Source of the DNA: Leucobacter zeae
GTDB lineage: Bacteria > Actinomycetota > Actinomycetes > Actinomycetales > Microbacteriaceae
DNA: 64,000 nt
Assembly: GCF_016758175.1 (NCBI RefSeq)
Contig: NZ_QYAB01000003.1
Span: 1-64,000 of the forward strand
Reading direction: 5' to 3'
The notes below the pieces were generated by a model. It saw only the letters and a program-made list of their open reading frames with translations. It made no database searches and had not been told where the DNA came from. Shown here piece after piece: positions 57,293 to 64,000 of this stretch. A program made the translations under genes and the position numbers. The first letter of the stretch is position 1; each line of letters begins with the position of its first letter.

Positions 57293-57372
57293 ATTGCTGT
57301 TCTCGCGCCACCCACCGCGAATCGCCGGCCACCCCTCACGCGCAGAAGCGCCACCCGACCCAGCAACCCCGA

Positions 57373-57408
57373 TTGACACACTCGTGCTGAGCAACGTAGG
57401 TTGACAGC
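57373..57408 (+). promoter_or_regulatory. leaderless promoter of the HTH gene
   Basis: TTGACA (57373-57378), 18 nt, TAGGTT (57397-57402), then 6 nt to the ATG. Transcription would begin at or next to the start codon. Confidence 0.6.
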
Positions 57409-57654
57409 ATGGAATCACTGCAGATCGCGACCGCCGCCGCGAACACCGACGACCCCCGCGTGGGTCTGCGCGCCGTGGCCTCGCTCCGCGCCCTCGCCGA
57501 CCGCCTCGAGCTCGCGCAGGTCGAATCCGGGCTGCGCGCCGGCATGAGCTGGAGCGACATCGCGGTCGCCCTCGGCGTGACCCGGCAGGCCGTGCACAAG
57601 AAGTACGCGAGAAGGGTCGACCAGACCATCCCGATGCCGAGGAGGAACCGATGA
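57409..57654 (+). CDS. small HTH protein
   Basis: An 81-residue protein: a helical N-terminal half (RLELAQVESGLRAG), then a clear helix-turn-helix (SWSDIAVALGVTRQAVHKKYARRV). It overlaps the next gene by ATGA, so the pair is translationally coupled. It probably binds DNA and regulates its own operon. Confidence 0.8.
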   Translation: MESLQIATAAANTDDPRVGLRAVASLRALADRLELAQVESGLRAGMSWSDIAVALGVTRQAVHKKYARRVDQTIPMPRRNR

Positions 57655-58721
57655 ACCGGCTCATGCGGGCAGCTGCGACCTCGCACGCCCTCTCACTGGC
57701 CGCGATGGAGGAGGCTTCCCGCACCGGGGATCGCGTCGCAGAGGTCGAGCACCTGCTCCTCGCGCTCACCGTCACCGAGCAGCCCGCCGGCCAGGTGCTG
57801 CGCGGTCTCGGCGCGACCCTCGAGGCGACCCGGGCGGCCGTCGCCTCCCAGCACGCCGCGCAGCTCGCGTCACTCGGAATCGACGGCGCGGGACTCGAGC
57901 GCTCCCGACCGGGCCGGATCGTCTTCCACGAGACCGGAGGATACTCATGGGGCGAGCGCCCCCTTGCGGTCATCACCCGCGCGGGGGACCTGCCGAGCCG
58001 AGGGGATGCCGCCGCCGTGCTCCGCGAGCTCGTCGTCGAACCGAGCGGCATGGTCGAGGCGGTGCTCGGGCGGCTCGGGATCGCTCCGCACGCGGTCGTC
58101 TCCCGGCTGGACGAGATCGATCAAGTGGCCGCGGCCGCGGCCCGCGCCACAGGCACTCGCGACGGCGAGGATTCGCACGTCGAGCCTCGACGGGATGCTG
58201 CGCACGAGCCTCGGGCGCGGGCTCCGCGCCGCGGACTCTCCGCCGCGACGCGCGCCTTCGTCCCTGCTCCGCCCGACCGGGTCTGGGCCTTCCTCGTCGA
58301 CCCCTCGCGCCTGCCGGATTGGGACCCCGGGATCGAGGCCTGCGCCGCCGCACACCCCGCGACCGGGCTCGGTGGGGTCTGGGACGCGCAGGCCACGACC
58401 GCACGCCCCGACGGGCGCGAGCTCCGCGTGCGGCCCGAGCACCTGCGTCGTCGATTCGAGGTCGCGGTCCTCGACGCGGAGCGCGCGATCGAATGGCGCA
58501 TGTCCTTCCCCGACGCTCCCTCCGCCAACACGCGGCGGGTGCGCATCGAACTCGCACCGGCGGCGGGAGGTTCTCAGCTCGAGCTCGAACTGGAGTGGGA
58601 ACGCCCGGAGGGCAGTCGTCCGCACCCGCTCCTCCGCTGGGCAATGCGTCCGATCACCCGCCTCGCGGTCCGGATGCAGGTCTCCCAGCTCGGCTCGGGG
58701 ATCGCCCGCGCCTTCCGCTGA
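57651..58721 (+). CDS. Clp-N domain fused to SRPBCC domain
   Basis: A 356-residue protein. Residues about 8-150 contain two Clp-N-like repeats (SHALSLAAMEEA...VEHLLLALT and SRGDAAAVLRELVVEPSGMVEAVLGRLG). After a charged linker (about 165-200), a SRPBCC/START-type domain (RAFVPAPPDRVWAFLVDPSRLPDWDPG) runs to the end. No ATPase domain. Clp-N domains bind substrates or adaptors; SRPBCC domains bind small hydrophobic ligands. The combination suggests a ligand-responsive partner for the HTH protein (inference). Confidence 0.8.
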   Translation: MNRLMRAAATSHALSLAAMEEASRTGDRVAEVEHLLLALTVTEQPAGQVLRGLGATLEATRAAVASQHAAQLASLGIDGAGLERSRPGRIVFHETGGYSWGERPLAVITRAGDLPSRGDAAAVLRELVVEPSGMVEAVLGRLGIAPHAVVSRLDEIDQVAAAAARATGTRDGEDSHVEPRRDAAHEPRARAPRRGLSAATRAFVPAPPDRVWAFLVDPSRLPDWDPGIEACAAAHPATGLGGVWDAQATTARPDGRELRVRPEHLRRRFEVAVLDAERAIEWRMSFPDAPSANTRRVRIELAPAAGGSQLELELEWERPEGSRPHPLLRWAMRPITRLAVRMQVSQLGSGIARAFR

Positions 58722-58780
58722 CCGGCCGCGACGACCGCATGGAAGTGCGGCGCGCGCCGGCGCGCAATAGCCTGGAGCGC

Positions 58781-59290
58781 ATGACCGACATCGACCCCGA
58801 GATCCGGGACCCCGAAGCCCCGCACCCCGAGAACACGGATCCCGGGATCCCGCACCCCGGCCAGACGGGGTCCATCGAGGTCCCGCCCGAGAGCGCGCTC
58901 GTGAAGGCCGCAGCGAAGCGCGCGGGGCTGACGGTCGCGCAGCTCGCCGATGCGACCGGGCTGAGCGTGGGCGCGATCAACATCGCGCTGACCGGAGTCC
59001 GGTATCGCGCAGGCGGTGCGCGCTCGGCCGTGCCCACCGATCGCACGCTCGCGCGGCTCGCCCCGGCGCTGGGGATCCAGGCCGACACCCTGCGCGCCTA
59101 CGGCAGGCATGGTGCGGCCGAACTCCTCGGCGACGCACCGGAACCGGCGCGCTCCGCGACGGACTCCGACGCCGGGATCCGGGAGGCCTGGGCCGCGACG
59201 GCCGCACGCGCGGCGCTCGCCGATCAGATCCTGGCGGTGTTCTCCACCGACGAACTCCGAGCGGAGATCGCCCGCCGCTCGTCGCGCTGA
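58781..59290 (+). CDS. HTH domain protein with proline-rich N terminus
   Basis: A 169-residue protein. The first ~38 residues repeat DPE/HPE/DPG-like triplets; then an HTH (LTVAQLADATGLSVGAINIALTG) is followed by a helix-rich tail. A TAGCCT hexamer ends 7 nt before the ATG. Function unknown; it may belong with the HTH/Clp-N pair upstream. Confidence 0.7.
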   Translation: MTDIDPEIRDPEAPHPENTDPGIPHPGQTGSIEVPPESALVKAAAKRAGLTVAQLADATGLSVGAINIALTGVRYRAGGARSAVPTDRTLARLAPALGIQADTLRAYGRHGAAELLGDAPEPARSATDSDAGIREAWAATAARAALADQILAVFSTDELRAEIARRSSR

Positions 59291-59311
59291 CGGCGTCGCT
59301 GCGGCGCGGCC

Positions 59312-59881
59312 TCAGGCGAGGCGCTCGTCCCAGAAGGCGCGCAGCTGCTCGCTCTTCCGGAACACGATCGTGTCCCACTCCTCGTCCGTCGTCGAGCTGT
59401 CGGCGAAGTCCGAGGGGATCTTGAAGATCTGCAGGTCCGCCCCGAAGCGTTCGCAGACCGCGGCGTACGCGTAGGCCTCCATGTCCACGAGCGTCGCGCC
59501 GAGCGCCGAGATGCCGGCGCGCTGGGCGTCGTCCTGGACGAAGACGTCCCCCGTGGCGAGCACCGCGGTGCGACCCTCGAGGATCACCGCGCCAGTCGGA
59601 CGGAGCGCGGGGGACGGGAGCGAGAAGTCGTGCTGCACGACCGCTTCGACCTGGTACACCGCGTCGAGGCTCGGACGATCCTCACCGTCGGCCACGACCC
59701 CGGCGGTCCCCAGCACGACGACCCGCTCGACGGGCCCATCCGCGCCGCCGTCGGCGAGCGCCTTCGCGAGCGACGTCGCCGCATTCACCTTGCCGACCCC
59801 GGTCACGAGGTGGGGCACATCGGCGAACGCGCTCGCCTCGTCACGGTGCGCGAACACGAGCAGCGTCTGCAGATCCGACAT
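59312..59881 (-). CDS. MTA/SAH nucleosidase-like phosphorylase-superfamily protein
   Basis: A 189-residue member of the nucleoside phosphorylase/MTAN superfamily, somewhat short. TGVGKVNAA and VDMEAYAYA match the Pfs-type pattern, the latter with the catalytic Asp region (IPSDFAD). With luxS 1 kb away, cleavage of S-adenosylhomocysteine or methylthioadenosine fits, but other purine nucleosides are possible. Confidence 0.75.
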   Translation of the reverse strand: MSDLQTLLVFAHRDEASAFADVPHLVTGVGKVNAATSLAKALADGGADGPVERVVVLGTAGVVADGEDRPSLDAVYQVEAVVQHDFSLPSPALRPTGAVILEGRTAVLATGDVFVQDDAQRAGISALGATLVDMEAYAYAAVCERFGADLQIFKIPSDFADSSTTDEEWDTIVFRKSEQLRAFWDERLA

Positions 59882-60340
59882 CGATCACTCCCAGCGGCGC
59901 TCGCGCGCCTTCGAAACTATTTCCGAATACACACTAGCCTTTCGGGAGCCAGTGCTGTAATCTGTAGAGCTGAGGTTGCAACCGCTCGATAGCGACATCG
60001 CCCACCGCCGGGTGCTGGAGCTCCAACTCGATCGAGCGAGTGGCATCTCAGCGCGCGAACGATCGCGATCCCGGCCGGATGCGGCGGGGACGATCCGAGC
60101 GCGATCACCGGCGCTGCGACTTCCACACGCGCTCCGGCCCAGGGGCCTGCGCACCGAACCCGTCCCGCGAGGGATCCGAGGTGCTGCACCCGCTGCGACA
60201 CGGCAGCGCGACGGCCCGCACTCGAGCGAGCGCTCCGCGCCGCTCTTCACCCGCATCGCCCGCGCACCGCCGACAGCGAGGAGCGCGACGAGCGATCCGC
60301 TCCGGAGGACACCGTCCCCGGGGCCACGAACGAAAGGATC
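59882..60340. other. 459-nt divergent intergenic stretch
   Basis: No supported gene or RNA. The left end has a GGGAG ribosome site for the nucleosidase and AT-richer promoter DNA near 59920-59975 (TGTAATCT); the rest is GC-rich with no clear structure. Confidence 0.4.
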
Positions 60341-60643
60341 ATGCACATGACCGCACGAACCACCAGCATCGAGACCGCGCGCCCCGTGCGCGCGCTCCGC
60401 ACCCCGTACCACTCGCTCGGAGGCGACGACACCATGCGCGTTCCCGACTGGGCGCAGCACCGATCCGTCTATCGCACCTCGGGCCGCACGCTCTACCTCG
60501 TCGAGACCGACCGTCTCGACGAGGCGCGCGCGGACCTGCGCAGCCTGGGCCATGCCGGCTGGGACGTCCGCATCGCCGAGGATCCCTCCGGATCCGGCGC
60601 GCGGATCGCGCTCACGCGCGGCGAGCTCGCCCGAGCGGCCTAG
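60341..60643 (+). CDS. small hypothetical protein
   Basis: A 100-residue protein with no family I recognise. The second half (RTLYLVETDRLDEARADLRSLGHAGWDVRIAED) has an alpha-beta look. ATG 60341 follows AAAGGATC. Confidence 0.6.
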   Translation: MHMTARTTSIETARPVRALRTPYHSLGGDDTMRVPDWAQHRSVYRTSGRTLYLVETDRLDEARADLRSLGHAGWDVRIAEDPSGSGARIALTRGELARAA

Positions 60644-60726
60644 CGACCGCGAGCCCGCGGGGCCGCAGGATCGGCCCGGCAGGCGGCGCGCGGATGTTTG
60701 CCGCCCGCATCGGGCGGGACAACGAC

Positions 60727-60780
60727 ACGGAACCCGATTCGGCCCCCTTCGCCTGCGCGAAGGGGGCCGAATCGAGTTTT
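60727..60780. repeat. dispersed palindromic repeat, copy 3 (degenerate)
   Basis: The same design as copies 1 and 2: inner 12-bp arms GGCCCCCTTCGC/GCGAAGGGGGCC are perfect with a CTGC loop, while the outer arm has several mismatches (ACGGAACCCGATTC against GAATCGAGTTTT). Confidence 0.75.
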
Positions 60781-60889
60781 CGGGCGCATTCCCGAAGCGG
60801 CGAGACGCGCGGACGCCTCGCCCCAGGGCGCGGGCGTCACCGGACGACACGCGCGCCTGCTCCCGGGCTGCGCTCAGTACACTGGCCGC

Positions 60890-61399
60890 ATGAGCGATGT
60901 CGAGCGCAGCGGCGGTGTTGAGATGGCCGAGGTGGAGAGCTTCTCCCTGGACCACACGAAGGTACTGGCGCCGTACGTGCGGCTGATCGGGGTCGAGCGG
61001 GGCCCGCGCGGAGACGCGATCTCGAACTACGACATCCGGCTCGTGCAGCCGAACGAAGGGGAGATCCCGACGGCCGGGCTGCACACCATCGAGCACACCA
61101 TCGCCGGACTGCTCCGCACGCGACTGGACGGTCTCATCGACATCTCGCCGTTCGGCTGCCGCACCGGGTTCCACCTGATCGCGTGGGGCGAGCCCACCCC
61201 GGAGCAGATCGCGTCGGCCATCAAGAGCTCTCTCGAGGACATCGCGTTCACCGTCGAGTGGGACGACGTGCCCGGCACCGAGGCGATCAGCTGCGGCAAC
61301 TACCGCGATCACAGCCTCCACTCCGCGCGCGAGTGGGCGAAGCGGGTGCTCGAGCAGGGCATCAGCCTCGACGCGTTCGACCGCAGCCGCATCGCGTAA
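60890..61399 (+). CDS. luxS: S-ribosylhomocysteine lyase
   Basis: A 169-residue enzyme that splits S-ribosylhomocysteine into homocysteine and DPD, the AI-2 precursor. The metal site HTIEH with the later Cys ([15 protein letters not shown]) is intact. TACACT ends 6 nt before the ATG, suggesting a leaderless transcript. Confidence 0.96.
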   Translation: MSDVERSGGVEMAEVESFSLDHTKVLAPYVRLIGVERGPRGDAISNYDIRLVQPNEGEIPTAGLHTIEHTIAGLLRTRLDGLIDISPFGCRTGFHLIAWGEPTPEQIASAIKSSLEDIAFTVEWDDVPGTEAISCGNYRDHSLHSAREWAKRVLEQGISLDAFDRSRIA

Positions 61400-61416
61400 C
61401 GGCGCCGGGACGAGCC

Positions 61417-61713
61417 GTGTTCGTCGAGTTCTCAGCGGTCCCCTATCGCTGGGAGGCGCGCACCGAGGAGTGGGTGTTCGTCGACCTGCCGGAGCCGCTC
61501 TCCGCCGATATCGCCGAGATCCCCCGTCCGCGCCGCGGTTTCGGAGGCGTGCGTGTCGAGGTCGGGATCGGCACCAGCGTCTGGCGCACCTCGGTGTTCC
61601 CGCAGGGCGACCCGCCGATCTACGCGCTGCCGCTCAAGCGCAGCGTGCGCGAGGCCGAGGGCATCGAGCTCGGTCGGGAGATCGCGCTGCTCCTCGACGT
61701 GCTCGACCTCTGA
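61417..61713 (+). CDS. DUF1905 family protein
   Basis: A 98-residue protein matching DUF1905: an N-terminal VFVEFSAVPYRWE, WVFVDLP, then VGIGTSVWRTSVFP and LPLKRSVREAEG. GTG start 17 nt after luxS, probably co-transcribed. Function unknown. Confidence 0.8.
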   Translation: MFVEFSAVPYRWEARTEEWVFVDLPEPLSADIAEIPRPRRGFGGVRVEVGIGTSVWRTSVFPQGDPPIYALPLKRSVREAEGIELGREIALLLDVLDL

Positions 61714-61733
61714 TCCCTCTTGCCTCGAGCACA

Positions 61734-61803
61734 CCGTATGGGATCCGCAATCCGTATGCCGGGCCGACCGCCGGTCAGCATACGGATTGCAGATCCCATA
61801 CGG
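61734..61803. terminator. large hairpin between DUF1905 and nucleoside phosphorylase genes
   Basis: 26-bp arms with one mismatch, each starting and ending with the CCGTATG/GCATACGG element. It lies between convergent genes, so it is a bidirectional terminator. Confidence 0.75.
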
Positions 61804-61840
61804 TTCGCAGGGCGGATCCCGGTACGGACCCGATCCCCGG

Positions 61841-62596
61841 CTACGACACCAGCACGTCGAGGGCGGTGTCGAGCGCGCCGTCGACGGCCCGCGTGACGAT
61901 CTCGCGGTAGGGATCGTAGCCGTCCATCGCGTCGTCAGCCGCGTTGAGCGGGTTGCCGTCGATCGCGAAGACCGCGCCCGACTCGATGCCGTGGAGCGAC
62001 GCGATCACGAAGAGCGCGGCGGCCTCCATCTCGACCGCGACCACCCCGGCCCGCTGCCACATGCGGTGATCGATGCCGGTGATCACCTCGCTCGGGTAGA
62101 ACATGTCGCCCGTGAGCACGATGCCGGAGTGCACCGCGAGCTCGGTCCGCGCCGCCGCGGCGCGCAGCGCCACGGCGAGCTCGGGCGTCGCGATGGCCGG
62201 GAACTCGGTCGACACGAGCTGGTGGCTGACGCCATCGGCGCGCACGGCGCCGGTCGCGACGACGATCGCACCGTCGACGACGTCCGCCTGGATGCCGCCC
62301 GCGGTGCCCGACCGGATGATGCGGGTCACTCCCCCGCGAGCGAGCTCCTCGAAGCAGACCGCCGCACCGGCCGCACCGACGCCGTGGGAGGCGACGGTCA
62401 CGGGGACGCCGCGGTGGGTACCAGCGTAGACGTGGTACTCGCGGTTCGCCGCGAGCTGTCGCACGTCGTCGAGCCGCTCGGCGACGCGGGCCGCACGCCC
62501 GGGGTCCCCGACGACGAGCGCGCGGTCGGAGAGGTCGGAGACGCGGGCGCGCAGCAGCGGGAGCTCGGCGTCGGCGGGGAGTCGGACGGGTGCCAT
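61841..62596 (-). CDS. nucleoside phosphorylase
   Basis: A 251-residue member of the PNP/UDP superfamily. VVGDPGRAARVAE, IIRSGTAGGIQ and VAVEMEAAALF match uridine/purine phosphorylases. It splits a nucleoside with phosphate to give base and ribose-1-phosphate. It follows the deaminase gene by about 45 nt. Confidence 0.88.
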   Translation of the reverse strand: MAPVRLPADAELPLLRARVSDLSDRALVVGDPGRAARVAERLDDVRQLAANREYHVYAGTHRGVPVTVASHGVGAAGAAVCFEELARGGVTRIIRSGTAGGIQADVVDGAIVVATGAVRADGVSHQLVSTEFPAIATPELAVALRAAAARTELAVHSGIVLTGDMFYPSEVITGIDHRMWQRAGVVAVEMEAAALFVIASLHGIESGAVFAIDGNPLNAADDAMDGYDPYREIVTRAVDGALDTALDVLVS

Positions 62597-62640
62597 GGAA
62601 GTGCCTTTCGTTGGGGGTCTGCAGTCGGGATCCTACGGCG

Positions 62641-63960
62641 TCAGCCGCCTGCCGCCTCGCGCAGGCGGCTCGTCGCGGCGGCCGCTCGGGTGCGGATCTC
62701 GCCGGCGTCGAGCGTCAGGTGCTCGCCGTCAGCGTAGAGGTGCCTGCCGCCGACGAACACGTGTCGCACATCGGCGCCCGTCGCCGCGAAGCCCAGGTGC
62801 GAGACGAGGGTCGTCGCATCGAATCCGGCCGCGGACGAACCCGTAACGTCGAGCGCGATCACGTCGGCGAGGCGGCCGACCTCGAGCGCTCCGGCGTCGG
62901 GGAACCCGATCGCCTCGGCGCCGCGGCGCGTGGCGATGTCGAGCACGTCGGCGGCGCGGACGATCGCCGCGTCCTGCCGCGCCCCGCGGTGCAGGATCGC
63001 ACCGGTCTTGATCTCCTCGAACAGGTCGAGCGTGTTGTTGCTCGCGACCGAGTCGGTGCCGAGCGAGACCCTGAGCCCCGCGGCCTGCCAGTCCGGGAGC
63101 GGCGCGATGCCGTTGCCGAGCTTCAGGTTCGAGACGGGGTTGTGGCTCACCGCCGTACCGGTGCGCGCGAAGAGCGCGATCTCGCCCTCCGTGAGGTGGA
63201 CGCAGTGCGCCGCGAGCACGTCGGCCTCGAACAGACCGAGTGCATCGAGGTGGTCGGCGGGAGTCGCGCCGTAGCGCTCGCGGATCTGCGCGACCTCTGC
63301 GGCCGACTCGGAGACGTGCGTGTGGATCGGGATTCCGTTCGCGCGCGCACGCTCCGCGATGCCGCGGAGGAACTCGGGCGGGCAGGTGTAGGGCGCGTGG
63401 GGACCGTAGGCGACGCGGATCCGGGGGTCGCCGGCGTAGCGCTCGGCGAGCTCCTCGGTGCGGTCGGTGACCTCCGCGCCGTTCCAGGGCGAGACGCCGG
63501 GGAACCCGACCGAGTCGGGTGCGAACGACGCGAGCGCGACCATCGCCCGCATGCCCGCCGATCGCACGAGCTCGATGAGCTGCGCGTCCCAGTGGTACAT
63601 GTCGGCGAACGCGGTCGTGCCCGTCTCGATCATCTCGACCATCGCGAGCTGCAGGCCGACGGCGACGTCCTCTGCGGTGAGGTGCTGCTCGAGCCCCTGC
63701 ACCGCGGCGAGCCACGGCATGAATCCGTCGTCGTCAGAGGCGCCGCGCAGCAGCGTCATCGCGGAGTGCGTGTGCCCGTTCACGAGGCCAGGCATCAGCA
63801 CGTGCCCGGGGAGTTCGTGATCCACGCGGCCTCCGGCGCGCGCCGGCCCCGCGTAGGTAATCCTCCCGCCGTCGGCCTCCGAAGCGAATGCGAGCTCGGC
63901 GTCGGCGATGGGCCCCTCCGGGGTCAGCATCGCGTCGGCGCGCAGTACGGTCTCGGTCAT
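62641..63960 (-). CDS. MTA/SAH deaminase-like amidohydrolase
   Basis: A 439-residue metal-dependent deaminase of the TrzA/MtaD family. NGHTHSAMTLLRG, HTHVSES, SHNPVSNLKLGNG and LGTDSVASNN hold the metal and catalytic residues. It is likely to deaminate S-adenosylhomocysteine, 5'-methylthioadenosine or adenosine. RBS AAGGAGAG precedes the ATG. Operon with the phosphorylase downstream; its beginning may have further partners beyond the right edge. Confidence 0.87.
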   Translation of the reverse strand: MTETVLRADAMLTPEGPIADAELAFASEADGGRITYAGPARAGGRVDHELPGHVLMPGLVNGHTHSAMTLLRGASDDDGFMPWLAAVQGLEQHLTAEDVAVGLQLAMVEMIETGTTAFADMYHWDAQLIELVRSAGMRAMVALASFAPDSVGFPGVSPWNGAEVTDRTEELAERYAGDPRIRVAYGPHAPYTCPPEFLRGIAERARANGIPIHTHVSESAAEVAQIRERYGATPADHLDALGLFEADVLAAHCVHLTEGEIALFARTGTAVSHNPVSNLKLGNGIAPLPDWQAAGLRVSLGTDSVASNNTLDLFEEIKTGAILHRGARQDAAIVRAADVLDIATRRGAEAIGFPDAGALEVGRLADVIALDVTGSSAAGFDATTLVSHLGFAATGADVRHVFVGGRHLYADGEHLTLDAGEIRTRAAAATSRLREAAGG

Positions 63961-64000
63961 CGGCTCTCCTTCGGTTCGAATGGATCGGGGTCGGGGCGAC

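Noticed and set aside
59885..61321. A minus-strand open frame opposite luxS
   Set aside because: No domain; luxS and the small upstream gene explain the region.

Overview
This is a high-GC (about 70% by eye) actinobacterial chromosome segment that is almost fully coding. The style fits Microbacteriaceae (a Leucobacter-like relative is my guess, from gene content only): arg genes near tyrS, LuxS, actinobacterial Lrp/IclR regulators, and many start codons that sit 6 nt behind a TANNNT hexamer (leaderless style). I see no insertion sequence, prophage, CRISPR array or rRNA. Positions of short sites were read by eye and may be off by 1 nt.

Layout. (1) 129-10148: two small catabolic units. One minus-strand set encodes an agmatinase-like ureohydrolase, an NTF2-like protein, an NCS1 permease and a cyclase-family hydrolase, with a divergent XRE-cupin regulator. 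The other encodes a Zn alcohol dehydrogenase, a second NCS1 permease and a coupled 56-residue membrane peptide, with a divergent double-HTH Lrp regulator. (2) 10150-20418: tyrS and argF-argH, separated by a 1150-residue membrane protein with XRE and DUF2975 partners and by an ABC exporter. (3) 20494-28064: a minus-strand amine/amide catabolic locus with an APC permease, a FluG-type amidohydrolase, an M20D amidohydrolase, a class III aminotransferase, an RpiR regulator and a glutamine-synthetase-like ligase. (4) 28279-31220: small genes surrounded by tandem and palindromic repeats.

(5) 31353-52757 is the centrepiece: a urate/allantoin supra-operon. It has an NCS1 permease, an Asp/Glu/hydantoin racemase-superfamily protein, an SDR, a homodimeric pyruvate dehydrogenase E1, a peroxiredoxin, uraD-uraH-urate oxidase-NCS2 permease, a divergent IclR regulator, malic enzyme, a DUF6986 (CitE/malate-synthase-like) protein, ureidoglycine aminohydrolase, hyi-glxR-gcl, and one reading frame joining glycerate kinase to allantoinase. 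Urate is opened to allantoin and allantoate. Glyoxylate is then disposed of by the Gcl/Hyi/GlxR/GlxK glycerate route and, I infer, by a malate-pyruvate-acetyl-CoA cycle using DUF6986, malic enzyme and AceE. Near-identical operators (GGAAT-N4-ATTCC followed by TRATAYGAAA) lie before the permease, uraD and hyi, and suggest one repressor, probably the IclR protein.

(6) 52831-64000: mqo, radA, a nitrilase-family amidase, tRNA-Ser(CGA), an HTH/Clp-N-SRPBCC pair, and a nucleoside/S-adenosylhomocysteine salvage neighbourhood (nucleosidase, luxS, phosphorylase, MTA/SAH deaminase-like amidohydrolase). A dispersed perfect-palindrome repeat occurs three times, at 17.9, 57.2 and 60.7 kb.
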